From Arthrinium phaeospermum (Eukaryota > Ascomycota > Sordariomycetes > Amphisphaeriales > Apiosporaceae), in assembly GCA_006503535.1 (NCBI GenBank), contig QYRS01000006.1, forward strand, positions 2,294,001 through 2,358,000: a stretch of 64,000 nt of DNA, read 5' to 3'. The notes beneath the pieces are model-generated. The model ran no database searches, was not told the DNA's origin, and saw only the letters and a list, made by a program, of their open reading frames with translations. Positions 31,226 through 43,600 of this stretch are shown here, piece by piece. A program made the translations under genes and the position numbers. Positions within the stretch are counted from its first letter, which is position 1, and each line of letters opens with the position of its first letter.

Positions 31226-34040
31226 GCTTAGTCGTTTGGTAGCCCTCGCCCTAATCAGGAGGATGCTGAGTCGTCCTGCAGCACTGACTCCATGAAAAGA
31301 ACGAACAATGAGATAAATTCCAGTGCAGTGCCCCTTTGGAGACTTCGGTTTTGGTTGTACTGGCACACATAGAAAAGGCAATCACACAACCGCAATCTGC
31401 CCCGACGGAGAAAAGTTCAGGCCCTGCGGCAGCACTTACTCATTTGGCAACAGTAGTCTCATATTTGACAGTACATGTGCCTCAATGCTAGAACAAAGGG
31501 CACCAGCATTGAAAATAATTCAAAGCCAACAGGTCCTGGTGCCTCAATATTTTCAGAGCAAACAGACATATGGTGATGTTAACAACTCCTTCACTGCCTG
31601 CGCAGTGGGCAGGTATGGGACCAGTAAAAGGTCTACCAACCAGTGTCAAGCGTTTTCAATGGCCTTCACTCCAGATGTCGCCGACACGAAGAGCCGTCGT
31701 GTGGAGCCAGAACAGAGACCTGAAGAGAATTTCAAGCAATCGGCTTCTTGAAAATACCCGAGGGACGAGTCTCATGATAGTTCAGGCCGAGTATCTTGTC
31801 GGGATCAGTATCCTCGATTCCAGTGAACCGAGCGTCGCCGAGAGGAGAGGACTGAAGCCGCAAAGTGGGCATGATCATATCAGGGGCCAACATTTGAGGC
31901 ATGAACAGATGGAGCAACAGTGGACAGCTGGATTCCAGTATGCCTAGAGCCCCTAATTCGCATCACGAATGTGAAGGGGGGCCAGCTTGGTCGAAAGGAG
32001 CCAACTGTTGCTGTCTCGACTTTCGTTGGGGAGCATGATCCACTTTCGGATGCCAGTGGCAGCTCGGTCCTAATACTCTCTCAAACCCGCGCCAATCACC
32101 TTCTTATCTGCATTCCTTCCGACACCCGTTTCAACTCATGTTTTCACATGGTCGATGGAATAGACCCTCTCAAGATCCCACCTATAGTGAGTAATCCGGT
32201 CAACCAAGGAGTCGCATTGACGTGCTAACACCTCTCAAGGCAACGCACGCGTCACTTCCTTGGTCGGCTGGCAGTAAGGCTGATGATACATTAGCATAGC
32301 ATGATGAACCACAGGAGTGTAAGTCTGACAGTCCAAAGAGCTGACACCACTAGCGAGTGGTTCTTAACTCAGCCTCGACTCGTCGACAAGGATCCGCTAT
32401 AAGCAGTTTGCATTGATTCGTGAGGGCTAGGCACATAGACCGCCCATGCTTACAACGCCCCAAGGAGTTTGCCATTGAGTGATGTGCACGTCCAACTGTG
32501 TACGCAGCATGGGGATGTGAAACTGGGTAGGTACGCAAGAACCTCTCTGAGTGCACTCAAACAGGCAACTTCGGCCTGGATGATGAGTCGCAACTCCAGG
32601 GTCTTCATGCACTCAGTCCATCACTTGACAGATAAGCACAGAGCGACCGACAACAGCAAGGCAAGTCTTTATGGCCTGCTATCCCATTGGGGGCCCATCG
32701 TGAGGCAAGACTCCGGGGGATAACACCGCGCACATAGCGATGTCGCTACAGAGGCCATGGTGGCGTTCATGTCCTGCGCTCCCTTTGCTTTGCCAGGGGT
32801 GATCCGCCTCAACATCAAAGAGCGGAGCCAGCAAAGACCTGCAATATTGCCTGGTTGGCAATAGATTGCACACAAAGGTGCGCAAGCGGCCTCAAGTCGT
32901 TCATGAAGCACCGTGATCGGTGGGTTTATCCCAAACGGCCTTGGGCTGTTTGCTCCAAGCGTCCAGTGGCGTCTGCAATCACATTGCAGCACGCAACCAC
33001 CCTTCGGTTCATGTGCAAGACCAGGGAATCGATGAGGATCGCAGAATCTGGGTACAAGTCTCTGGACTGGTCAGAAAATACCCAGATCAATGCAAGATGG
33101 TGTTCCTCTGATGGATCAGTGCGATGCCATCCTTCGTGGGTGGGAGTGAGGTCAAGATGGAGATGGTTTCCTCCATTGAATCAAAGAAACAGTGGGAAAT
33201 GGCGGATTAGCCGATATCGGTTTATCCGAAATGTATCTATCCGATAAACAGTCACGCTAGCGTTATCGCGTTATCGCGTTATCGCGCTAGCGCCATCGCG
33301 ATAACGCGATAACGGTAAAACCTCGGCTGTGTTCGGGCAGTCTTCCATCTACTTGTACAGTACCTCAAATACTCCACTTGCCTACGAATCCTCATGCAAT
33401 GTAGGCTGTGTGTCGGGAACAGCATTGCTTTTACTCTGGGGCCAAGGCCGTTAGATATAGTCAGTATGTTGAAATATACACACAGGAACAAAGAGGAAGA
33501 GAAGAATGGCTTGTTATGTAGTCAGTGATGGCCAACTCCGACCGGATTACGCAACACTCGTTCACTGACATACCAATTATCCAACGCTGGAAAGGGGCAG
33601 TGTTGTCTAAGGAACTTCGACCTGTAATACCAAGTGGGTAGAGTAAGCCCAATTCTATGTAATCCAGTATCAGTTCCGGGTTAGAGGTGGCATAGCTGCT
33701 AATAAGACAACTGGCTGGTATGGCAATGGTTGGGCATAACATGTCAGTCAACACCATAGATGCGGGATACTCACGCGAAGCTGAAAAGTGCGGGGTACAA
33801 CAAGGTAGCTAGCTACATACTGTTATTGGCATAGTCGACTTACATACATGTACATAAGTATGTATGCATATAACTTGAATGTTAGGTAGGTAGACTGGAG
33901 GTCCTTGGGCCAGCTCAATCAACCATGAAAGCATAGATCTTTCACTTTATTGCTTTTTGGGGCCCCTTTTGTTGACGAGCCTCTCTTACTACCGTCAGAA
34001 CCGCCTTGCTTCTTTTGCCTGTCCAAAGGAAGCGCACAAC
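31226..34040. other. Gene-free region upstream of the 2H phosphoesterase gene
   Basis: About 2.8 kb with scattered short ORFs (31323-31751 and 32855-33247 on the plus strand are the longest) that match nothing I recognise. The hairpin at 33269-33314 is listed separately. A decayed transposon is possible but I found no matching terminal repeat pair. Confidence 0.4.
33269..33314. repeat. Perfect 18-bp inverted repeat (hairpin) of TTATCGCG units
   Basis: The left arm 33269-33286 and right arm 33297-33314 are exact reverse complements, with a 10-base spacer. Each arm consists of TTATCGCG/CGCGATAA units, with a third unit at 33263-33270, and GCTAGCG flanks the left side twice. Just upstream (33210-33250) related words recur (CCGATATCGG, TTATCCGA, TATCCGATAA). 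The style recalls subterminal repeats of hAT-like transposons. Confidence 0.8.
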
Positions 34041-35445
34041 ATGGGGGCTGTGCTCGAGTCTACCGACATCAGAAACAAGCTCGAGGACCTGTCTGGGGTG
34101 GTTGTCAAGCCGGGAGAGAACCCCTACAATGCATTGATACAAACATGCAAGGACGATCCGGTAGGTCATTTCCATGTTTTGGCTAGCTGCTCGCTCCCAT
34201 GAGGAAGAGAGAGTATGGTCTTATGTGTTTGATCAGCCCTTGAGGAAATGGAGGGGTCCCCAAGAAAAGAGCTGGATGGCAATTACCTACCTTGGCCCCA
34301 AAATCATCATGTGGCATCTAGCAGCGTTGAAGGGAGTTCGTGATTGTAGCACAGTTGGGGAAATGTGCACAAGGGGAGGCAGCGAGCAAATAAAGAGCAT
34401 GACTTACTAACGGTATGCATAAATAGGAGCAAATCCAGGCGCTGTACTCTGCCCATCGCGTCCGGCGAAATGGCCAGCAGAAGGAAAAGTTCCTGTCCCC
34501 AGAGCTCAACGAGCTCATCATTGACCCGTGGCTCCTACGTCTCGAGAACCCCGAGATCGAGCCCGGGTTCAAGGACCTGAGGAACTGCATGACCTTCTGG
34601 GGTCGGCCTCCAGTGCACGTGTTGGAGCTGGCTGAAAAGATCCAAAGCAAGCTGAAAGCGGTCGCACCCAGTAAGTTCCAGCGCATCTAAGCAAGAGACT
34701 AACGGGATAAAAAAACATACATGGATTCCCCTTACTCCTGGGTCCATACAGAGCATTTATCTATCTGCATTGGTCCAAATGTGTTACGCCTGGGCTACGT
34801 AGAAAGCTGGTCACCGACTGACACACCCCCAACACAGACATCTGGCTCATGCCGACCTACCGCATGCACATCACGACGTTGGAGCTGGCCTTCTCGCGGA
34901 CCCCCGAGGAGATCGATGCCATCGTGCAGTCCCTGCGCCCTGCGATCCCCAAAGTGGCGAGCTACACGTACCGGCACCGGGCCCGGCTAGTCAAGCCGAT
35001 GATCTCGTACGACCTGTCGGCCTTCGCGGTGTCCTTCCTACCGGCCTGCGGCGAGCCGGGCGTGTCACCTCCTCCCGTAGCCCCCGGCACAACCGAGCCC
35101 GTTCAGCAGGGTGATCAGTACACATATCACCATCTGCGGCGCGACATGTGGGATCTGGCCAAGGACGCGGGTATGGAGATCGACTCGCGCTACATCGTGC
35201 CCAGCGCCCATATCACCCTTGGGCGGTACTTGACAGACAAGGACCATGCTACTCCAGAACAGAGGCAGAAGTGGGTCGATGCTATTGAGGAGATCAACAA
35301 ATGGCTGGAGGCAGAGGTTTGGGATACAGCGGAGGCTGGCTTGCTTGGAGAATGGATCGTCGGCCAGGAGAAGGGGCTGGATGTTCGCGTTGGGACCCTC
35401 TGGTATGGCGGAGGACGAACAGTGCTCCTTGGCGAGGGCTTCTAG
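34041..35445 (+). CDS. 2H phosphoesterase / cyclic phosphodiesterase-like protein
   Basis: Three exons, 34041-34160, 34427-34670 and 34838-35445, give 323 aa. Intron 1 is 266 bp, long for this window; intron 2 is 167 bp. Two H-x-(S/T) motifs define the 2H superfamily: His132-Ile-Thr (MHITTLEL) and His246-Ile-Thr (SAHITLGRY), 114 residues apart. Such enzymes hydrolyse cyclic phosphates or 2'-5' bonds in RNA or nucleotides, with the two histidines as acid and base. The N-terminal 120 residues (LNELIIDPWLLRLENPEIEPGF) are a lineage-specific helical region. A Pro-rich loop (GVSPPPVAPGTTEP) splits the catalytic domain. The substrate is unknown. An in-frame upstream ATG at 33957 exists but adds residues unlike a folded start. 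Confidence 0.8.
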
Positions 35446-35843
35446 ACCACCCAAAACCAGTGCACTTCATTGCCGGCTATTCATGTCTTATCTATGGCTT
35501 AGATTGTCACGTCATGTTCAAGGATAGATAGACTAGACAGTTAGACGTAGAGCACTTGGACGGCTTGCACGATTTAGACTTATGTTTTTCAACATTCAAT
35601 CATCGCCTCCTTAAAAGAGTAGTAGGTAGCGAGAAGCCCCCGACATAGGTTATTCGTGATGAGTCATTGATCTTCTCTAAGATCGTATTTTGTTTGCAGC
35701 AGACGTTGGCCTATATTGAACCTATGTCCTGCTACACCTTGTCCCTCAACCGGTGATGAATACTCCTGTCGCCAGTGTCCGGTCGTGATGAACCCCAAAT
35801 CCATATGCCATGAATGATGAACGTGAGAACCAGGAAAATGCGT

Positions 35844-36687
35844 TTAGAAAACAAGAGCAGCACCCTTCGTCTTCTTGTCACCACTGTAGAGAAAATAAAA
35901 TTAGCCACATCCAGGAGGGGTATGATGGATGGGAGAACGTACCCAAGCTCGAAGTGCTTGCAACGCTTCAGAGCCAGCTGCATCTTCGTCTTGCAGGCAA
36001 CACACTCCAATCTCAGGACAACCTTCTTTGTGGTCTTAGCCTTCTTGTGGAAGACGGGCTTGGTTTGACCACCATAACCGGCCTGCTTGCGGTCGTATCG
36101 GCGCTTTCCCTGGGCGAACAGAGAAGCCTATAATATCTGTCAGAATCGAGTCACAGCAACGCAGCCGCGCCATAACCGAGGGGTAGCATCTCGATCAGGC
36201 GGGAGGAGCTCCACTGACCTTGCCGGCCTTGTACTGGGTGACCTTGTGCTGGGTGTGCTTGCGGCACTCCTTGCCCTTGCAGTAGGTCTTACGTGTCTTG
36301 GGAATGTTGACCTATATGGACAGATCCGGTCAGTACATGGTTGTCTGATATGCAACGCATATGATCAATTCCGCCAGCTCCCTCTTCTCTTGAGGCACAG
36401 ATGGGCGTCCAGTAGCATTTTTGTCGTAACCGAGATTCCAGACTCCCTCCGAGGACAGACACGAAAAGCCGGGATCGTTGATGAGCGGGGTTGCCATTCG
36501 CAAATCGTGCTTGAATCTCGTCGGGATATCCGTCGTCTTCGGTTCGGTTTATTCTGCATCACCAAGCAAGTTGTGCATGCATGTCTTTTTCGCATTGGAT
36601 CCCGCGCCGTAAAATTCGCTGGACGCCCATCGCATGACTTCACAGAGAATAAATGTAAGTGGATTGCATCAGTCGCGTACGTACCAT
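35844..36687 (-). CDS. RPL42: 60S ribosomal protein eL42 (L44/L36a)
   Basis: Four exons on the minus strand: the ATG alone (36687-36685), 36311-36219, 36127-35943 and 35883-35844. They give 106 aa, the family's exact length. Intron 1 is 373 bp and directly follows the start codon, a common arrangement in fungal ribosomal protein genes. The sequence begins [17 protein letters not shown] and includes the zinc-binding cysteines (C12, C17 and the CVACKTKMQ pair) and the ending KTKGAALVF. Residue 56 is proline (QTKPVF), the form found in cycloheximide-sensitive ribosomes. The protein sits near the ribosomal E site. Its start lies 2 kb from a divergent MFS gene. Confidence 0.96.
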
Positions 36688-38687
36688 CTTGACGGCTGTT
36701 CTCGGTTTCGCGGTCGAAAGGTTGGTCGTGTGTCGTGATGGTGAATTGTCGGGCTCAAAATGGAAGGGTAATGTCAAATTAATTTCTCTTTCTCAGGCAA
36801 TTCCAATTGTGTCGAAGGGTGCCCTAAATTTTTGAAGTGGGGGAAAGCAGGCTAGAGTGGGCTCAATGATTGGCCCTACCTGGCTCTGAGGCTAGCTGAC
36901 GTGCACAGCCACGACCTCCAGCCACAGCACGAGGAGTCACCAATGATCGGTTAACCTTAGGTAATGTGCTTGAGTCTTCCATCATCGAATATGCCGATGC
37001 GGTACACCCAAAGACTCAAACTCCAGTCTGGGTCGATTATCTCCTCAGATCCCATTTCAAGCCTAGAACAGCGGATATATTGAGCTTTCCAATCTCACAT
37101 GCGGCACGTAGCACATAGGCTTTCTGCAGTCAAAACTGTCCATTTTCCTCGTGAGAAGTGGACGCAATCGCGAAGCAGAATATCGACCGTCTCGCGTTTC
37201 TTAACATACGCATTCCCAGACCCTCCTTCGTGACCAACGTACCGTTATCAGACAAATCATAACATGGATTAAACAATAAAAATAGAGTTTCAAAAGTTTG
37301 AATATTGAATGGTGAAAAGAAAATGGCTCCGTGAAGCATGAATGGATATGTATGTGTGCACCGTCCGTATTGTACTTGTACCTGGTTTCGAAGAGCCAGG
37401 CCGTACGTATTCTCTTCTGAGCACGCCAGCTTCAGAAAGTGCCATCTATCAAAAGGGGATCATGCCAGAAGCTGCATGACTGGCCACATATCAAGCATCC
37501 GGACTGCGGACCGCTCACGGCCATCCCCACTATCGGATCAAGCCATCCATGCCACTGTACGATGAGTCGTCCGATTCCCGTCGTCGGCGCCATTTACAGT
37601 AAATGCCACACCGCATTCGGAGCGCTGAAAGGGGGTGCGCGGCGCGCCAGTATGCACATTAGCATGGAAGCAACGACTTCTTCTCATGCGCACTCCAGCT
37701 TATCGCAGTCGACGATCTGCGCATGACGGAATTGCACTATTTAACAAACTAGGAATGTGATGACGGATCAAATCGTGGGGGGTGGCATTCAGGCAATGCG
37801 GGCGTAGGCCGGAAATAACACAAGAAAACCCGTGTTGAGTGACGAGTCTCGACCGGTATTGCTCTACATACGTGCTTCGCTTCCAACCAGGATTTCTTTG
37901 GTGAGCCTATCACCACAAGTGCCAAGTTGATTTACGCCATGTTATGCTGCCCTGTAGTGAACAAGAGGAACACTCTTGAGGTTGGGTGTCGCGGCGATAT
38001 TTATCGAGTATGCCCTGTACGTGAAGTAGGCCACATTGGCGATGGCGGCCGGCAAAGACGACGTACTCGTCGGAGTTGCCACCGGGGCTTGTGGCAGGAT
38101 CTTTCAAGATGCAGATAGGCGTGCGTGAGTCGCTATGCCTTATCAAGGCAAGACTTGGCAGGAGTCACATCGAAGCCCACCGATGCTCGGCCGGCAGACC
38201 GGGTATGGAGTCCTTTTTTGCCTCTAGTAGTGGGTGGAGAATCGGTGTTCGACCGAGCAAAGAAACAGTTAAAGATCTTATGATGGCCACTCCATGTTTT
38301 CGACGCTCAAGGTGCGCAAGTTTCGTGCTACTCACCGCTTAAAGTTCATCTTGCTACATACTTATCCAGAGCCATCGTCGAAGTTCTGTCGAGTTCTTGG
38401 TGTTCATATGTTCTTCCCTTCTTTCCTCTCTCTCATGGATCTTCGGAGGTGGGCCGCTTTCCAATATTTGAACCCACTCCCAACCTTGGCAAAAGATTGA
38501 ACATATCATATTGGCGGTGTTTGCTGCCCAAGACGACGACCTGGTTCTCAGCAGAGTATAAGCTCGTAGAGAAAGCTTGTTCTCTCTTGGTCCTCATATT
38601 AGTACTTTGGGATGAAGACCCTTTTGTCGATATATTTCAATTCGTCAATCAAAAAGAGACATTCCCCAGAGAGTCTGGTCTTCAACG
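36688..38687. promoter_or_regulatory. Divergent intergenic region between eL42 and the MFS gene
   Basis: Exactly 2 kb. The left end is the eL42 promoter and leader, and the right end the MFS leader with a pyrimidine-rich stretch (38400-38450). I see no gene. Short ORFs such as 37439-37726 have no domain-like features. Confidence 0.45.
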
Positions 38688-40655
38688 ATGTTTGCAGCCA
38701 AGGATGAACGTGACCAGCCGGATGGTCTTCGCAGGTCGAGCGTTGAACTACATGCTAGTGATCGCTCCGTAAGTTCTTCACACGATGGCAGCAGCGAGTC
38801 CGTCCATGACGAGACAGAGGGACCAGGCCTGGATCGTTTCTCAACCCATCATTCGATGGGGCCAGATGCGCCTATCGAGGCTCAGAACTCGACGGTGGAA
38901 ATCCCGGACGAAGTATACGATCGGCTACCCAATCACCGAAAATTGATGATGGTAGCTTTGCTTTCATTCTGTTCGTTTCTGGCCCCCGCCTCGAGCACAT
39001 CGGTACTGGCTGCCACGCCCGAAGTGGCGGCCGAGTTTGAGACCACTGGGTCTATCATCAACTTATCCAACGCCTTCTACATGCTTTTCATGGGTATCTC
39101 GCCCCTGTTCTGGGGCCCGTTGAGCCAAGTGTATGGACGGAGGCCGGTAAGCACAATACGAAAGAGAAGAATATCCCCTATTCGCAGCAAAAATTTTGAC
39201 TTACACGACGAAACTCAGGTGACGCTGGCTACCGCAGTTGCCTTCCTCGGATGCAATATCGGTACAGCTCTTGCTCCAAACTTGGCGGCCTTCTTCGTTT
39301 TCCGTATTCTCACGGCGTTTGAGGGGACATCGTTCATTCTTGTCGGTTCTTCCGTGATAGGGTGAGTCCACACCGTTCCCCAGTATGTCAGGAACCCCCC
39401 AGAAGCTCACGAAACTCTTCTTAGCGACATATACCGGCCAACCGAAAGGGGCACGGCGCTCGGCTGGTTCTTGTCAGGCACGCTCATCGGCCCCGCGCTC
39501 GGCCCATTCATCGGAGGTATCATCGTAACGTACACTTCCTGGCGCGTGATATTCTGGCTGCAGACCGGACTCGCAGCCGTGGCCGCCGTGGGATCGTTTT
39601 TCCTCCTGCAAGAGACCATCTACCACAAGCGGATCGACGACCTCGTCGGTTACAGCGGACTGCAGAAGGCCAAGGTGCTCGGCGGCATGATCAACCCGTG
39701 GCGCGTCATCCGGCTCTACGAATACCCCAACCTGTTACTTACCGGAATCTCGAGCGCTTGTTTGCTGTGGAATATGTACTCACTGCTCTCGCCCATCCGC
39801 TACGTCCTCAATCCGCGCTTCAACCTCACGACGCCGATGCAGGGCAGTCTTTTCTACCTGGCCCCAGGGGCGGGCTACTTGCTGGGCACCTTCGGCGGCG
39901 GCCGATATGCTGACTACATCGTGAAGAAGTACACCAAGAAGCGTGGGATGCGCATCCCCGAGGACCGGCTGTACTCGTCGCTACCGTTCATGGGCATCGT
40001 GATCCCCGCCTGTATCCTCGTCTACGGCTGGTGCGTCGAGTACGACCGCGGCGGCATCCCCGTGGTCGTCATCGTCATGTTCATCCAGGGCGTCGCGCAA
40101 CTCTTCTGCTTCCCCTCCCTCAACACCTACTGCCTGGACGTGATGCCGACGCGCTCGGGCGAGGTCGTCGCGAGCAACTACGTCATCCGCTACCTCTTCG
40201 CCTGCGCGGGCACCGCCGTCGTGCTGCCGGGCATCCAGTCCATCGGCGTCGGCTGGTTCTCGACCATCAGCGTGGCCTTCCTCCTGTGCGGCGTGCTCTG
40301 CACCATGGCCACGATCCGCTACGGCCGGCAGTGGCGCCTGCGGATAGACGCCAAGAAGAAGGCCCGGCGGTACGCGGAAAAACGCCGCGCACCACCGCCG
40401 ACGTCATCATCGAGCCACCAAGCTGACGATCGTCAGGGGGCAGGGGAACAAGAAGGGGCTGCCGCCGCCGCCGCAGGAGCCGAGGACCGACGGCCTGCTC
40501 CTGGCAGCGCGCCCCCGGAGCCACGTCCGCACCAGGATGACGGCTCACATAATAATACCCAACAGAAAGCAGACGGGGTCACCACGACCACCGCGCCTAC
40601 TATGGCGCAATCATGCAATCCAGATCTTGAAAAGGGCGTTGGGAGTGCTGCTTAA
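38688..40655 (+). CDS. MFS transporter, DHA1/QDR-like (12 TM)
   Basis: Exons 38688-39146, 39219-39361 and 39425-40655 give 610 aa. The first 80 residues are charged and Ser/Asp/His-rich. TM1 starts near HRKLMMVALLSFCSFLAPASSTSV, followed by NAFYMLFMGISPLFWGPLSQVYGRRPV, the DHA1 motif A region, and by GWFLSGTLIGPALGPFIGG (motif C) and WRVIFWLQTGLA. This places it near the Qdr/Dtr polyamine, weak-acid and drug exporters. Unusually, after TM12 there is a C-terminal tail of about 100 residues rich in Ala, Pro, Gln and Asp, coded by GC-rich repeats and probably disordered. Substrate unknown; plasma membrane expected. Confidence 0.9.
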
Positions 40656-43600
40656 CCTCCCTTGAAGCTTTGTCGGGTTCTTCTTTGGCACGGGGCTAGT
40701 AATGCGATCGGCTCTAGGGGGAGATACCCTGTATTTTTTTTTCTATTTTCGTCTTCGTTCGAAGTTTGTACTAAGCCGGGGCGCCTTCCGATGTCGTCGA
40801 TAAGAGTACGATGAAACTATGTTCATTTAAAGTTTTGCCTACAACTTGCATTTGGTAGGTTGATGGGGGGAGCTGCTAGTGCTTTCCTCTCTTGCCCACG
40901 AGACGGCTCAGGTGAGAAATAGCGGTTTGGCATATACAAACATATACATAGACTATATTGGTTTCCTCAAAGTAAAGATAGAACCGCAGTAGAGTAGCAG
41001 CGCGATACCATATAGACGATTAATAAAGCGACAACCCATACAGATCCTTCTAGACCGATGAGATGAAGTGGAGTGGTTGAAGCTACCCCAGGTCAACGTT
41101 CGGTAAACGGCAAACGCACGGGAATTCGTGTTACCCCATGCTAGCTGGCATGATGATCCCGGATATCAACATGTCCGCTGTGTACATACCTTTCCGCGAA
41201 CGAAGCTACTCGCAATGCAGCAGGAACAAAAGATTCGCGGTCATTGAATGAACGAGTGAGCAGGCATGTCCCGACTCCCGACACCACCATGCCTGCTTGT
41301 CCGTACCTGTCTAATCTTTGGGTTGTTACCTCCCGGCAGCACCTCAACGCCACATCCCGCTTTGCCATCCCATGCAGCAGGGGAGGAGGGAGGACAAACA
41401 AGGGGTGGCGGCATGCAGTTTGCTGAGCCCAGCAAATGCACCGTCCAACTACCGCAGTTCTCGTTCCGAAGAACGTTGGCAAACTCTCGGCTGCAAGTCA
41501 TTCGTGCAGAGTATTCTGCAGCAATCATCGGAATGACTGACCCGCACCGCAAGTCAAGATAGGTCCAACAAACACAGGGGCAACTTCCATACCTCCCTGC
41601 ATGTCAACTTACTCATCACACCCAGATCCCAATAAGTACCCCCAAAGGAAGACACGACGAACGCCCATGATTCAATCGCACGCATAGCACGTTATTGGTG
41701 GCAATTCTTCGAGAATAAGTATGAAACAAGCGACCAGAGGATACGACCAAATCCCACGACGACCGAGTTGTGATGGAACGAGGGGTTGCGTGTTCCAAGT
41801 TCCAGGGGCCCTCCCACAAAAAATGTGTAACGTCGCCAAGGGGGTGGGATGGCTGCAACATACAAGTAGGGAACATTTTCATCCCTCGATCCGTTGAATC
41901 AGGGTCTGTTTCTTAAAGACCGCGTAAGCTGTTTAAGCCTCACCGTGGCCCATTTCTGATGCCATGGTCTCCTCCGATCGATTGTTTTGTTCGGATGGAG
42001 AAATGAAATCCCAAGAATCCTTGTGTAATTCGATGCCAAGACGGTGCATCTCATTTTAACCTCCAATACGGAGTAGGTACGGTCGGTAGACAACGATGGC
42101 TCGGGGGCCAGAACAAGATGCGTGCTTCAATTGAATCAACAAAACAGTATAGAGCCTGCATTGCAGCATTGCAGCTGCATAGGAAGTATGTGATCACGAT
42201 CTCGAAAATAAAAAAAATTAAATTCTCCTGCAGGAAGCAAGTCCCGACAATCCAATTCGTAACTACTATTCAGGTAAGTCTGCTGATCTGAATCTTCCGC
42301 GTCCGTGGCCTGAGTCTTCGTCATTTGCTGCAATGCTCGGCTGACAAAGGCTACGAGGTCCGAGGGCCTGTCAACTTAGCGATGCGGCTCTACTTGTAAT
42401 TGGGGCGGTCTTGACTGACAAAGACCTACATACACATGCAGCGTCTTGGTTGTACAACGTACGACGTCCTACCTACTTTAATGTAGGTGAGAGCAGGGCT
42501 GAGTATGCGGATGCTGTCAGCAATGTACGTACGGAGATGTCGGTCGGTCGGAGTCTAGACATGCGTTCTAGAAAGCGCTTCGTCTTGGCTCTTTTGAAAC
42601 ATCACATTCTCTTGACGCCCCACGGGTCGCTGCTTGTCCGCTACGTGGATTGTCACACCAACCGACAAGCCGGGCGGGATCGCCGTGGTTAAATCGAAAC
42701 GCCGAGGGACAAGAAACCGGAACACACATGACAAGAGCATCATTACTCTGATTCTATCTATAGGCACGGATAGCGAGAGTTAGTTTGCGGGGTGATTGTT
42801 TTGGGCCTGTCAGTCACAACCGCACAAAGCAAGCATTACCTGGTTGCCGGTGGTATGTTCAAAATAAGGGGGGGTTCTTAGTGACAATACTTGTACAGAC
42901 TGATCAACCAGGCTTCAGGTAGCTGAGCGCCGGAGGTGTGGGTATGTAGTCACTTACCGGCCGAGAGGGGCTATTTACATACCTACTCTGCATCTCTAGA
43001 TGTTGATCCGACAACACACGAAATTTTACATATCTTGGCGGGGCGCGCGGCGCGACTGGACAAGGATCGGCAGAGCATCAACCACGTCGATGCTCGATGG
43101 GCATTGCATTAGTTGAGTGGTCTGATCCATCTTTAAAACCATCAGATGGCGCTCATCAGCTGTTGGGCGCCATAGCATGCCACTATTGCTATACTGCAGT
43201 TGGTGAACTCCAGGTTATGGGGAGAACATCTCCTCTTCTCCTCCGTTCGAGCAAGTCGGCAATGATGCGGTGCTTCGTGAGCTACTTTTGATATCAGTTG
43301 TTTGGGATAGATCCCAGGGTTATGGTGTTTGCCAAGAGTAGAAACCCCATTATTCAAGTATACAAGGCTCTCTAGACGAGATATCCGCGCAGAACCCCCG
43401 GCCCCTTCGACTTACAAGAGTAGCTGGGAGGCATGTCGTTAATCGTCATCTTAGTGGTTCGTATAGCAATTCATCCCATCTTAACACAGCAGCTGAACAG
43501 TGAAGGGTCCGCTAATAGACTCACCGAAAGACGCATCCAGGTAACGAAGCACAAATCCTTCGCCGATCACTAAATTAAACCTTGCCAACTTACCAGGAGA

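Noticed and set aside
31323..31751. Plus-strand ORF of 142 codons
   Set aside because: No domain, no codon bias like the neighbours, no splice partner.
31226..33320. Full-length transposon ending at the hairpin
   Set aside because: No transposase-like coding sequence and no matching terminal repeat at the other side could be found.
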